From Clostridiales bacterium (lineage in GTDB: Bacteria > Bacillota > Clostridia > Saccharofermentanales > Saccharofermentanaceae), in NCBI GenBank assembly GCA_017510605.1, contig JAFWMQ010000009.1, positions 186,001 through 250,000 of the forward strand: DNA of 64,000 bases, read 5' to 3'. Below, piece after piece: positions 36,927 to 45,401 of this stretch. Position numbers and translations under genes: made by a program. Below the pieces are notes generated by a model. The model was not told the origin of the DNA, did no database searches, and saw nothing but the letters and a program-made list of their open reading frames with translations. Position 1 is the first letter of the stretch. Each line of letters opens with the position of its first letter.

Positions 36927-37745
36927 ATGGAAGATATCAGAAACGTATACGATTTTTATAACGGCGGAGCTGAGGTAGGGCGTTTGGAACGCGGACTCGG
37001 AGTTATTGAGTTTTACAGATCTAAAGAGATCATCTCGCAGTATCTTTCTTCAAAGAAACTGACGATCTGTGATGTAGGCGGCGGTATCGGCCGTTATTCT
37101 GAATGGCTTGCGGAATTGGGTCATGATGTAACCATGATAGAACTTGCTCCGTCAGCAGTGGAATATGCCATAAAAGAAATGAAGACTCATTACACCGCTA
37201 AAACAGGTGATGCACGCGAACTGGATATGGCTTCGGGAAGCTGCGATGCGGTGCTCCTGATGGGACCTCTGTACCATCTTATGAACCGTTCTGACAGGCT
37301 GAAGGTGATAGGGGAAGCTTACCGTATCCTTCGTCCGGGAGGAATTCTTTTCGCTGCAGGCATATCGAAATACAGTTCCGCAACATGGGCATTATCAGTG
37401 TACGGAAACGGAGTTGATTTTATCGATGACGATGTCTACATGGATATGCTAAAACGCGAGATGAGTACCGGTGAACATATCCGTCCCGAAACATATCCGA
37501 GGATAATTGCCGATGCATATTTCCACACACCGGACGGGCTAATTTCCGAACTTGTTGAAGGCGGCTTTGAGGTATGCGGAAAGCATGCCGTTGAAGGGTG
37601 TCTCTGGATCACTCCTGAACTCAATGCCAAATGGGAAGAGCCTGACCGCCGCGCGAGACTTCTGGAGATCATTCATGCATCGGAATGTGATGAGACGATG
37701 ATGGGTATCAGTCCGCACTTTGTGATGGTATGCAAAAAGATATGA
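36927..37745 (+). CDS. class I SAM-dependent methyltransferase
   Basis: A 272-residue Rossmann-fold methyltransferase. Motif I is ICDVGGGIGRYSEWL at about residue 50, an acidic residue follows in MIELAPS, and motif IV region is DAVLLMGPLYHL. It matches the small-molecule methyltransferases of the UbiE/class I type; the substrate cannot be predicted. It lies between two acetyltransferase genes in one direction. Confidence 0.85.
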   Translation: MEDIRNVYDFYNGGAEVGRLERGLGVIEFYRSKEIISQYLSSKKLTICDVGGGIGRYSEWLAELGHDVTMIELAPSAVEYAIKEMKTHYTAKTGDARELDMASGSCDAVLLMGPLYHLMNRSDRLKVIGEAYRILRPGGILFAAGISKYSSATWALSVYGNGVDFIDDDVYMDMLKREMSTGEHIRPETYPRIIADAYFHTPDGLISELVEGGFEVCGKHAVEGCLWITPELNAKWEEPDRRARLLEIIHASECDETMMGISPHFVMVCKKI

Positions 37746-37780
37746 ATCAGGAAAAGACATCGTCAGAAAGGAATAAACTC

Positions 37781-38194
37781 TTGATTGAATACACTGATCA
37801 CATTACATCTGAAGAGTACATGGAACTGCGCAGACGCGTTGTCTGGTGCGAATTTCCGCTTGAGGAGGCACAGGCAGGTATCGATAATTCATACATGATC
37901 CTTTGTGCCAGAGATGAAGGAAAAGCGATCGGCGTTATGCGCCTCCTCTGGGACGGCGGATATATTGCTTTCCTTTCAGATGTTATCGTAGATCCCGACT
38001 ATCAGGGGCAGGGTATCGGCAGAACGCTTGTCGAGAGCGCCATGCAAAGAATAAAGAACGATATGAAGCCCGGATATAAGGTGAAACTTTGTCTGATGTC
38101 GGCACAGGGTAAGGAACCTTTTTATGAAAAGTTCGGATTCGTTGAACGGCCTAATGAAAGACTCGGTGCCGGGATGGACCAGTGGTTCACTTGA
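37781..38194 (+). CDS. GNAT-family N-acetyltransferase
   Basis: A GNAT protein of about 137 residues with the P-loop DPDYQGQGIGRTLVESAM and the C-terminal PFYEKFGF. A TTG at 37781 is chosen because AGAAAGGA lies about 8 bases upstream and the resulting LIEYTDHITSEEYMELRRRV matches the start of this subfamily; ATG codons at 37730 and 37742 are in frame but lack a ribosome site and would overlap the methyltransferase. Its stop is 3 bases from the stop of the convergent zinc-ribbon gene. Confidence 0.8.
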   Translation: MIEYTDHITSEEYMELRRRVVWCEFPLEEAQAGIDNSYMILCARDEGKAIGVMRLLWDGGYIAFLSDVIVDPDYQGQGIGRTLVESAMQRIKNDMKPGYKVKLCLMSAQGKEPFYEKFGFVERPNERLGAGMDQWFT

Positions 38195-38197
38195 GTA

Positions 38198-39784
38198 TTA
38201 CTGCATCATCTTGCGATTAAAGCCCTGCTTCTCGAAGTCGGTAGCATTCTCGTCAAGTTCAGCTTCTTCAACTTCAGGTGTGGCGGTCTTAAAGTCAAAT
38301 CCTTCCAAATCACCGTATCTCCAGCCTGACACTAAAGATACAAAGTCTTTTGTTGTCTCATATGCTTCGATCGGGAAAGACGGATCGTAATATGCCTCGA
38401 CTCCAAGTTCCGGAGCTAAGTCGTGACTGCTCGACTGGGAAAGAATATCCAGATCTTTTTTCTCGCGGCTGCGCAATATTTTAGGAAGTATCTCAGCACA
38501 CAGATATGTTACTCCGCCTAACAATAACATCAGGAGAAGAAGTTCAAACGGGTGCTTGATGATAAAAGACATGAAAGCCGAGTTCCTGGTGAAACTTGCT
38601 ACAACACGAAGAATACCCAGAGCAGCTACAGGAGCAAGATACATAAGTGAACGGATGCCCGTGTTCCAGCTGACGGCTTCGATCCGGGCACGTCTTCCAG
38701 TCCTTTCGATCGTTTCCCAGCCTTTTGCATAAGGAAATTCACCGGAGACTTTTCCGGTCTGACCGTTAACGATGTACTGATATCTTCTTCCGTCGTAATC
38801 GAGGCTTAAGAACCAACAGGGCAGAAGGGCATACTTGATGTTCTGATTATTATATCTTGTAATGCTTGCATCAGATTCAGGCGCAAAATCATCATAGCCG
38901 AAGGTTACTTCGTCACAGACCATCAAAGCATACTTATCGAGCCTTTTATATATTCTGTCGGTCATATCAAGAGGCATTTCATCATATTTTTCTGCGAAGA
39001 AGCCCTGAAGGTATTCTGGTTTGAAGCTGATAAGTTCCGAATAGTCAAAGGGCTCAGCTGCTGCCATCAAACGGTTTGCGATCTTTTTCTCGCCGTCGAA
39101 AGGAACGTCCTTTAATCTGAACTTTACCTTGCCGTATGTGAGCTGTTCGTAATTGCCGTAGTTGGATCTGTGATGCTCGGCATAAGCCAGATCAGCCATC
39201 TTGCCCATACGGCCTTTCCCGACTACATTGACCTCTACTTCGGAGGAGATGATCCATGTCGGAACGTAAAGCCCGGTCATTTTTGATAATACTTTCTTGG
39301 ACTTGAAATCCCTGGGAAGGTGACCGATTTCTGCGCAACGTTCCTCGAAAATGCTTATCGCTTTTTCCTTATCAAACTTGAATGGAATGATGTAATCCGG
39401 CTTGAATTCACGGGTAAGTCTCCTTGATACAAGAGCAGGAGATCCGCAAAATGCGCAGAATGTGGATGCGGTATTCTTATCGGTTACGATCTCCGCACCG
39501 CAAGAGTTACAGACAATCTCAACACGGTTCTCGTCTTCTTTGCTGACCTCAATCGTGCCGTCGTAATCCTTCTCAGGATTTAACAGACCGAATGAACCGA
39601 CTTTCTCAAGTGTCTCAGAATCGAAAAGACCTCCGCAGTTCCTGCAGATACAAGCACCGTGCTCAAGATCATAAACAAGATTAGAAGCACAGTTAGGACA
39701 CTTAACTGAGTCAGCTGAAAAAGTTTTGGTATTTGATGCGCCAAATCTGCCTGCATTTCCTGCAGGATTATCCCAGATTGCCAT
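38198..39784 (-). CDS. zinc-ribbon membrane protein of unknown function
   Basis: A 528-residue protein. The N-terminal 110 residues contain three CxxC-type zinc knuckles (CPNC, CRNC, CNSC/CAFC) like those of TFIIB-type zinc-ribbon proteins. A central region of about 300 residues has no catalytic motif that I recognise, and two transmembrane helices lie at about 395-415 and 430-455. The tail is acidic. Proteins like this are common and uncharacterised in Clostridia. The start follows AAGGGG. Confidence 0.7.
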   Translation of the reverse strand: MAIWDNPAGNAGRFGASNTKTFSADSVKCPNCASNLVYDLEHGACICRNCGGLFDSETLEKVGSFGLLNPEKDYDGTIEVSKEDENRVEIVCNSCGAEIVTDKNTASTFCAFCGSPALVSRRLTREFKPDYIIPFKFDKEKAISIFEERCAEIGHLPRDFKSKKVLSKMTGLYVPTWIISSEVEVNVVGKGRMGKMADLAYAEHHRSNYGNYEQLTYGKVKFRLKDVPFDGEKKIANRLMAAAEPFDYSELISFKPEYLQGFFAEKYDEMPLDMTDRIYKRLDKYALMVCDEVTFGYDDFAPESDASITRYNNQNIKYALLPCWFLSLDYDGRRYQYIVNGQTGKVSGEFPYAKGWETIERTGRRARIEAVSWNTGIRSLMYLAPVAALGILRVVASFTRNSAFMSFIIKHPFELLLLMLLLGGVTYLCAEILPKILRSREKKDLDILSQSSSHDLAPELGVEAYYDPSFPIEAYETTKDFVSLVSGWRYGDLEGFDFKTATPEVEEAELDENATDFEKQGFNRKMMQ

Positions 39785-39879
39785 ATGACACTACCCCTTA
39801 CGTAATTTATTCCTGAATAAATATACTATAATGCTCAAATTACTGTCAATAATAATTGATTTGTTATCGGTACAGGGGA

Positions 39880-40350
39880 TCAGAGGATCATTTCCATACC
39901 GATCTTCTGAGGATGGAATCCAAGAGATTCATAAAATTTTACGGCACCGGGATTGCAGTTCCAGACATTTAATGTGATGTTGTAGAAGCCGTTTGATCTT
40001 GCGTAGTCGCGCACATGGTTATAAAGCATCGTACCGATATGTTGTTTGCGGTGATCTTCGTCAACGCAAATGTCATCGATGTAAAGCGTTTTTATGTCCG
40101 TCAGGACAGAGTTGTCTTTTTCTTGCTTGCTTATGCAGAAAGCATGGCCGTAAACATTACCGTTCTCATCGGTGCAGACAAAAACAGGAGTATCATTGCA
40201 GCCTATTATCTCAGCCAGCTCTTCCGCATTGTATTTCGTGGCAGGACCTTTGAAGAGGTCAGGGCGGCCTGTGTGATGAACCATATCCACCTGGACAAGA
40301 AGGTTAAGCAGCCCGTCAATATCTTTTATTTCAGCACGTCTTACGTACAT
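39880..40350 (-). CDS. GNAT-family N-acetyltransferase
   Basis: A 156-residue GNAT enzyme with YIDDICVDEDHRKQHIGTML as the acetyl-CoA binding strand and loop, NVWNCNPGAVKFYESLGF near the end. An in-frame ATG at 40374 would add eight residues, but GAGGAG lies directly before 40350. The gene starts 2 bases after the end of the upstream gene, so the two are co-transcribed. Substrate unknown; the family includes protein and small-molecule acetyltransferases. Confidence 0.88.
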   Translation of the reverse strand: MYVRRAEIKDIDGLLNLLVQVDMVHHTGRPDLFKGPATKYNAEELAEIIGCNDTPVFVCTDENGNVYGHAFCISKQEKDNSVLTDIKTLYIDDICVDEDHRKQHIGTMLYNHVRDYARSNGFYNITLNVWNCNPGAVKFYESLGFHPQKIGMEMIL

Positions 40351-40352
40351 TT

Positions 40353-41540
40353 TTAACTCCTCGGATATCCGCATTCAGGACAGAACTTGCCTGTCAGGTT
40401 TTTCGCTCCGCAGCTTCCGCAGTTCCACGTACCGTCAGGATTAGAAGTGTTGTTTGCCGTACCGGCTTTGTCTTCTTGTGTTTTCGATGCATCCGGATTC
40501 TGCGCCTTTGACATAAAAGACATGCCCATCCCCATAAATCCGTTGGGAGCGGGTTGCTGGATGGTAGTTACCGGCATACCGTTTGACATGTCGAAAAGAG
40601 TGAGCTGCGGCATCTCAACAGATAACCCTGATTTGTCGATGCATTCATTTATCAGTTTTCTTAAAGCACTGTCGACATCGGCGCCGCCCATGGAACATGC
40701 TTTTTCTCCGATGGTGCGTTTTACGCGAGGACAACCGGAGATCCCGGAGTCGTCGTAGTATATGTTGAGCCAGGTGCTGCTCGAATAATCCGTAGGTATC
40801 ATGGAACGGTCGACTGGAATCGAAGGATCAACGCAGACATAGTTCCATCCGGGAAGATTCTCTTTGTCCGAAATCTCCTGGATCTTGGAGAAAATATCAG
40901 AAGAAGTCTCCTGGCTGCCTGTTGCTTCGGGTTTGTTCCCGGCCTGTTTCTTTACCGTGACAAGTACTGTATCGTCTTTCCCTTTGACCTTCTCTATGAT
41001 CTGGGTAACGCTCCGGTTGCTGTTGTACATCATTCCCTGTGAGGTGCTGCCCATTTCTACAGCAACAACGGGACCATGCTCTTCTTTGATCTCACGGCAT
41101 TCTTTAAGTGACGGATAAACCGTTTCTTCGGATATCTTGTTATCATCTTTTGTGAGATCGAAGAACAATAACCTGAATTCAGATGCAGCTTCCGCATATA
41201 GTCCTGCAGGCTTTTCCCATAAAGTGATCTTTCCGGTTGATCCGTCATCGAATCTCAGCGTGAGCATCGCGCAGACATTGGTGGAGTTTTCATCTGAAAC
41301 CTCCGGAACAGGATTATCCTTGCCGGTCAGTTCCGTGAGATTATATTTCCCGATCAAAGCTGTGTACCGGTCTGCGTCTTCTTTTGAAAGATTATATTTT
41401 TTTATTCTGGTCTCGTAAGATTCACGTACAGTCGTCGTGATAACGGGATCATCTCCGGTCAGAGGTATCTCTGCTTCAGTTATTATGTCAGAAAACGTAT
41501 TGACGATTATCCATTTATAATTGATTGATGTGACAGTCAT
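40353..41540 (-). CDS. hypothetical protein with C-terminal zinc ribbon
   Basis: A 395-residue protein with no signal peptide. The only recognisable motif is a C-terminal zinc ribbon with CGSCG and CPEC pairs, preceded by a Gly/Met/Asn-rich linker. The rest contains predicted beta strands and a stretch rich in Ser, Thr and Asp. It belongs to the broad class of zinc-ribbon-tagged proteins of unknown function; I do not recognise the family. GAGGTG precedes the ATG. It is the first gene of a two-gene unit with a GNAT enzyme. Confidence 0.65.
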   Translation of the reverse strand: MTVTSINYKWIIVNTFSDIITEAEIPLTGDDPVITTTVRESYETRIKKYNLSKEDADRYTALIGKYNLTELTGKDNPVPEVSDENSTNVCAMLTLRFDDGSTGKITLWEKPAGLYAEAASEFRLLFFDLTKDDNKISEETVYPSLKECREIKEEHGPVVAVEMGSTSQGMMYNSNRSVTQIIEKVKGKDDTVLVTVKKQAGNKPEATGSQETSSDIFSKIQEISDKENLPGWNYVCVDPSIPVDRSMIPTDYSSSTWLNIYYDDSGISGCPRVKRTIGEKACSMGGADVDSALRKLINECIDKSGLSVEMPQLTLFDMSNGMPVTTIQQPAPNGFMGMGMSFMSKAQNPDASKTQEDKAGTANNTSNPDGTWNCGSCGAKNLTGKFCPECGYPRS

Positions 41541-41565
41541 GGTTGCACCTCATTTTCGATCGATA

Positions 41566-41594
41566 AATATAATATATCATTTGATGATGTACAA
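41566..41594 (-). promoter_or_regulatory. promoter for the zinc-ribbon/GNAT unit
   Basis: On the minus strand TTGTAC (41589-41594) and TATATT (41566-41571) are 17 bases apart. The predicted start is about 20 bases before the ATG at 41540. Confidence 0.55.
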
Positions 41595-41657
41595 TCCGGG
41601 AAAAAATTGGCATAATATATTATCCGGAAGAAGATTTCACAAGGCAGGGAGAATGTT

Positions 41658-42620
41658 ATGAGTAAAAAGCTTATTGGATTATTACTTGTTTCAGGAATGA
41701 CATTTCAGCTCTGTGGATGTGCAAGCAAAACAAGTACTGCTGACACATCTGAGACACAGGCAACTACTGAAGCAGTTGTTACATCAGAAGAGACTACAGA
41801 AGAATCTTCAGAGACAACTGAGACTACTCAAGAAGTGATCCCGGCTGATCTTGTTACTGTCAAGAGTTATAACGTCCGTGGCGATGTGGTCGAAATGATC
41901 GTATATGAATACGATGAGAGCGGTAAGAGAAGCAAGATTACCAATTACGGTCCGGACGGCAATGTTACTGTCAGCCATACTTTCGAATATGATGCAGAAG
42001 ATACATTTATAAAACAGGTCGACTATGATTCGAATAACGTGATCATGCGCAGCATCGAATTCGAATACGATGAGGACGGCAACAGAACAAAGAGAACTAT
42101 TTACGGAACATTCGGCTCCCAGCTGCTTTGTGAGGATTATGAATATAACGATTCCGGAAGTCTCGTAAAGGAATCAAAAGAAGATCTGGACGATATTATT
42201 TCATCAAAAGTATATGAATACGATGCTGACGGATATTTGACAAAGATCACGACCTATTCAGAAGATGGCACGGTCCGCCGTTGGATCGCATATGAGAACG
42301 ATGCTGACGGAAGAGTCATTAAAGAGTCTGCCTATGCTTCCCAGGATAGTGATCCTGTCGTAAGAACTTTTGAATACGATGCTGACGGCAATCTGATCAA
42401 GATCTCGGCCTATGATTCTGAAGGCAAGATCATTCCCCAGTATACTGCTGTCTATGATGAGAAGGGCAACAAGATAGAAGAGACAACTTATGATTCAGAC
42501 GGAATAGTGGAATGGACCAGCAAATTAGATTACGATGAAAACGGTAATCTGATCATGACTACAACCAATAATATTGACGGCACGGTTACGATCCGCACTG
42601 AATATTCATATTCGGAATAA
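41658..42620 (+). CDS. surface lipoprotein with YD-like repeats
   Basis: A 320-residue lipoprotein; the lipobox is Q-L-C-G-C. Residues 24-60 are a Thr/Glu/Ser-rich linker. The mature body is built of about ten repeats of roughly 22 residues with the core EYDxxGxxxKxxxYxxDG, like YD/RHS repeats or the repeats of MORN-like surface proteins, but with no RHS core or toxin end. Acidic Asp-Gly-Asn turns suggest possible calcium sites. Function is unknown; a carbohydrate or surface-adhesion role is only a guess. A terminator follows. Confidence 0.7.
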   Translation: MSKKLIGLLLVSGMTFQLCGCASKTSTADTSETQATTEAVVTSEETTEESSETTETTQEVIPADLVTVKSYNVRGDVVEMIVYEYDESGKRSKITNYGPDGNVTVSHTFEYDAEDTFIKQVDYDSNNVIMRSIEFEYDEDGNRTKRTIYGTFGSQLLCEDYEYNDSGSLVKESKEDLDDIISSKVYEYDADGYLTKITTYSEDGTVRRWIAYENDADGRVIKESAYASQDSDPVVRTFEYDADGNLIKISAYDSEGKIIPQYTAVYDEKGNKIEETTYDSDGIVEWTSKLDYDENGNLIMTTTNNIDGTVTIRTEYSYSE

Positions 42621-42648
42621 GTAAAATTAATAAAGCCTTATTGCATAT

Positions 42649-42690
42649 GGCGCTTTTTGACATTGCTTTTGTCGGGAAGCGCCGGTTTAT
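42649..42690 (+). terminator. terminator after the YD-repeat lipoprotein
   Basis: A 14-base-pair stem with three G-T pairs (42649-42662 with 42670-42683) and a T-rich tail. Confidence 0.7.
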
Positions 42691-42762
42691 TTATATACAT
42701 GAATATAACTGCCTTGCCCTTATTTTCTCAAACCGCGAAAAGAGGGCAATGAAAGATCCTGT

Positions 42763-43014
42763 TGTCGTAAATCATTGATTTCACGCTTTTTTGACCACCA
42801 AAATCACTTCAATAGTGTCGGAAAACTTGGATATCACGTGTTCTTGACCACTTAATAGCCTTAAAAGATGTCGTAAAAAAGCCTTCACTATTTAATTACG
42901 ACACTAAATCTCTAAAAATGTTGTCGTAAAGCGGCTTCACATCTAAATCCCGACACCAAACCCTTTAAAATGGTGTCGTAATACTGTTGAAAATCCATAT
43001 TCCCGACACTATCG
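42763..43014. repeat. five-unit tandem repeat with 52-53 bp period
   Basis: TGTCG-starting units begin at 42763, 42816, 42869, 42922 and 42974. Units three to five hold an internal inverted repeat: TGTCGTAA pairs with TTACGACA in unit three, and GTGTCG with CGACAC in unit five. The first two units have TTGACCAC at that position instead. TTCAC follows the left arm in three units. The period is close to five helical turns. No protein is encoded. Units are too divergent and too short for CRISPR. The rest of the 42684-43045 gap shows nothing else. Confidence 0.75.
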
Positions 43015-43045
43015 CAAGATGCCATAGTTGTTTACATATCAGTTT

Positions 43046-43073
43046 TTGGAATTCTCGAAATCTTTGATATAAT
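43046..43073 (+). promoter_or_regulatory. promoter of a possible small RNA
   Basis: TTGGAA (43046-43051) and TATAAT (43068-43073) are 16 bases apart, just downstream of the tandem repeat. The predicted start is about 43080. Confidence 0.6.
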
Positions 43074-43079
43074 CAAATC

Positions 43080-43157
43080 AAGAAGGAAGATTATATCCTC
43101 CTTCGAACCGACACAAGGACGAATCCCCGGGATGTGGCCACACCTCGGGGATTTTCG
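43080..43157 (+). ncRNA. possible small RNA with anti-Shine-Dalgarno motif
   Basis: The segment runs from a predicted promoter start to an intrinsic terminator, about 78 bases. The first hairpin pairs GAAGGA with TCCTTC. CCTCCTT at 43097-43103 is complementary to the AAGGAGG ribosome site. The second hairpin (43122-43153, AATCCCCG with CGGGGATT) is followed by four T. No open reading frame of note is present. This is an inference from structure only. Confidence 0.4.
43122..43157 (+). terminator. plus-strand terminator of the possible small RNA
   Basis: A 16-base-pair arm pair with two mismatches (43122-43137 with 43138-43153), in practice leaving a small apical loop, followed by TTTT. On the opposite strand there is no T run, so it serves the plus strand. 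Confidence 0.65.
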
Positions 43158-43170
43158 TGTATTACAAAAT

Positions 43171-43197
43171 AAAAAGCCCAATGCGGTATTGCATTGG
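43171..43197 (-). terminator. terminator of tRNA-Leu
   Basis: On the minus strand CCAATGC and GCATTGG (43191-43197 with 43078-type partner at 43178-43184) form a stem followed by five T (43171-43175). It lies 7 bases after the tRNA 3' end. Confidence 0.8.
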
Positions 43198-43203
43198 ACA
43201 TCA

Positions 43204-43288
<85 letters not shown>

Positions 43289-43300
43289 TTATCGGCGAAC

Positions 43301-43329
43301 ATTATATCACTTCATTTGCTAAATGTCGT
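43301..43329 (-). promoter_or_regulatory. promoter of tRNA-Leu
   Basis: On the minus strand TATAAT (43301-43306) is preceded by ACGACA (43324-43329) with a 17-base spacer. The start would lie a few bases before the mature tRNA end at 43288. Confidence 0.65.
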
Positions 43330-43433
43330 GTAACGGCATGGACTGACGTCTTGAAGATGACACAATAGAATTTGAAAAGCTGTGTTAATATTGCTACGGA
43401 AGACAATATTCCAAATAATCCGGGAGAATGCTG

Positions 43434-44477
43434 GTGAGCGACAAAAGAAAACGGAAAGAGAATCTGATAACGGCGCTGCTTATAGGCGGAATGTGTGTTG
43501 TTATTGGTGTTACCATCATTATTGTTATCAAGCTGAACAGAAATGATGACAATGTTTTGCTGCTATCTCCGGGCATGACTGAAGCAACGGGTTTTTCGCA
43601 TAAGGAAACATTAGATGTTACTCAGGATACAGGCACAACCGCAGTTTCTTTTCCGGATATTTCCAATGCTTCTTCTGATCCTTCGGTGAGTGATACTACT
43701 GCTTCAGAATCTGAACAGACTGAAGAGACTACAGAGGAAACAACTGCAACACCCAATCCGACAGAAGAACCGACGCCGACACCTTCTCCCGTACCTGACA
43801 AGATTACAAGCATAAAAGATTACAGTGCAGGAACAGTTGTCAGCAAAGATAAGATAGACAGAGATAATCTCTCGCAATATTTCACTTCACAGTCAATTGA
43901 AGAAGGTGACAGTGTTTATAACCGGATCTACGGAAAGTCATTCGTGGATAACGACAACATCTATATAAGCGATCTTAGATATCTGAAGATGCTGCATGTG
44001 AACTTTGACGGCAATTACCAGGTCGGCGAAATGATCGTGAATAAAGATGTTGCATCCGAAGTTCTTGAGATCTTTGAGATACTGTTCTCGGAGGGATATG
44101 AGATCTATTCGATGTATCTGATCGATAACTATTGGGCAGGGGATCCGGATGATACTGACTGGTATTCGATCGATGCTAATAACACCTCGTGCTTCTGCTA
44201 CAGGACAGCAACCGGTTCGGGGAATCTCTCGAAGCATGCATTGGGGAAGGCGATAGATATCAATCCACAGCAGAATCCTTACGTTACTTATGATTCTGAC
44301 GGAACTGCGCATTACTCGCATGAGAACGCTTCGAGTTATGTTTACGGAAGATCGTCTGACACGGCTCACGTAATAACGACATCAGACAGGGCATATGATC
44401 TTTTTACCGATTACGGCTGGACATGGGGCGGAAACTGGTCCAGTCCCAAGGATTATCAGCATTTTCAGTTGTCATAA
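43434..44477 (+). CDS. M15-family cell-wall peptidase, membrane-anchored
   Basis: A 347-residue protein with an N-terminal transmembrane helix at about 12-31, a Ser/Thr/Glu/Pro-rich spacer to about 125 and a C-terminal peptidase M15 domain (D-Ala-D-Ala or L-Ala-D-Glu carboxypeptidase fold). The zinc ligands are H268 and D275 in SKHALGKAID and H343 in DYQHFQ, with ITTSDRAYDLFTDYGWTWGG before the last ligand. It should trim peptidoglycan stem peptides outside the cell. The start is GTG at 43434, 7 bases after GGGAG; an ATG at 43428 is too close to the ribosome site. Confidence 0.88.
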   Translation: MSDKRKRKENLITALLIGGMCVVIGVTIIIVIKLNRNDDNVLLLSPGMTEATGFSHKETLDVTQDTGTTAVSFPDISNASSDPSVSDTTASESEQTEETTEETTATPNPTEEPTPTPSPVPDKITSIKDYSAGTVVSKDKIDRDNLSQYFTSQSIEEGDSVYNRIYGKSFVDNDNIYISDLRYLKMLHVNFDGNYQVGEMIVNKDVASEVLEIFEILFSEGYEIYSMYLIDNYWAGDPDDTDWYSIDANNTSCFCYRTATGSGNLSKHALGKAIDINPQQNPYVTYDSDGTAHYSHENASSYVYGRSSDTAHVITTSDRAYDLFTDYGWTWGGNWSSPKDYQHFQLS

Positions 44478-44491
44478 CAAATGAAAGACAA

Positions 44492-44520
44492 TTGACTATC
44501 GAATTTTCACTTGATAATAT
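44492..44520 (+). promoter_or_regulatory. promoter of the DeoR gene, giving a near-leaderless message
   Basis: TTGACT (44492-44497) precedes overlapping GATAAT/TAATAT (44513-44520). A start 6-8 bases later falls at about 44526-44527, the A of the ATG. No ribosome site lies before that ATG. Confidence 0.55.
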
Positions 44521-44526
44521 TTTAGA

Positions 44527-45303
44527 ATGATCATTCCGGACAGAAGAAAACAGATTTTGGACATACTTGAAGAAGAGGGCGAGATCAATACGACCGTTCT
44601 CTCGACCAGGCTTGGGGTAACCGGCGCGACTATCAGAACCGATATCAGGGCACTTGAGCGTGATGGCGCGATCATCAGATTCCATGGGGGTATCAAGCTT
44701 CCTCATAAGATGCCTTCTTACAGCGGAGAGAACTATATGGTCAGAGCGATTACCCACGTTGACCTCAAGAATGCCATCGGAGCGAAGGCTGCTACGCTTG
44801 TCGGAAGCGGCAATTCCATCTTTATGGATGCCAGCTCCACGACCTTTCATATGATACCTTACCTCAAGAAAGTTAAGGATGTTACTGTAATAACCAACGG
44901 AATCCATACAGCTATGGAACTCCAGAGGAACAGCAACTTCAAATCGATCATTATTCTCGGCGGTATGTTAAGACCGCATTCCGGTGCTATTGAAGGCCTT
45001 TCTTCCAAGGAAATGATAGGCAGGCTTTCAGCAGAGTTTTATTTCGTTTCAGGAAACGGTTTTTCTGCAGATGCCGGGCTTTCAGGTGATAATTTTTTCG
45101 AGCTCGAACTTAAAAGGCTTTGTGCCGAACGCGCGAAAAAGATCGTCGCTCTGATCGACTCGACCAAGCTCGGAGCAGATTCCGCGTCGTCTTTTATTCC
45201 CGCTGAAAGGATCGATTATCTTGTTACCGATTCCGGCGCATCTTCCGAGATCGTCGAAATGTGCCGCGCAAAGGGAATCGAAGTCCTTATCGCAGAAGTT
45301 TAA
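44527..45303 (+). CDS. DeoR/GlpR-family sugar regulator
   Basis: A 258-residue DeoR-family transcription factor. The N-terminal winged helix reads RKQILDILEEEG with VTGATIRTDIRALERDGAIIRFHGG as recognition region. The C-terminal DeoRC domain, which binds sugar phosphates, contains IFMDASSTTFHMI, VITNG and IDSTKLG. Such regulators usually repress a nearby sugar-use gene; the degenerate esterase-like gene follows 98 bases later and may be its target. The usual family start matches the ATG at 44527, which lacks a ribosome site. Confidence 0.93.
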   Translation: MIIPDRRKQILDILEEEGEINTTVLSTRLGVTGATIRTDIRALERDGAIIRFHGGIKLPHKMPSYSGENYMVRAITHVDLKNAIGAKAATLVGSGNSIFMDASSTTFHMIPYLKKVKDVTVITNGIHTAMELQRNSNFKSIIILGGMLRPHSGAIEGLSSKEMIGRLSAEFYFVSGNGFSADAGLSGDNFFELELKRLCAERAKKIVALIDSTKLGADSASSFIPAERIDYLVTDSGASSEIVEMCRAKGIEVLIAEV

Positions 45304-45368
45304 TTTTCCTCTTTTTTTTCGAAAAGCCATATTTTTTGATTATAAAAATATATTGTATAATATTCGGA

Positions 45369-45382
45369 TGAAAACGTTTTCG
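45369..45382. promoter_or_regulatory. cre-like operator before the esterase-like gene
   Basis: TGAAAACGTTTTCG matches the CcpA/LacI-type cre consensus TGWNANCGNTNWCA at all but the last base and is centred on a 12-bp perfect palindrome. It lies 7 bases after a TATAAT at 45356-45361, so it would cover the transcription start. Binding by CcpA or another LacI regulator is an inference. Confidence 0.55.
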
Positions 45383-45401
45383 CTTGAATGAGGTTAGGAA
45401 G

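Noticed and set aside
42763..43014. CRISPR array
   Set aside because: The period of 53 bp is too short, repeats are degenerate, and there is no cas gene nearby.
43122..43157. Terminator for tRNA-Leu
   Set aside because: Read on the minus strand it has no T run; a better minus-strand terminator lies at 43171-43197.
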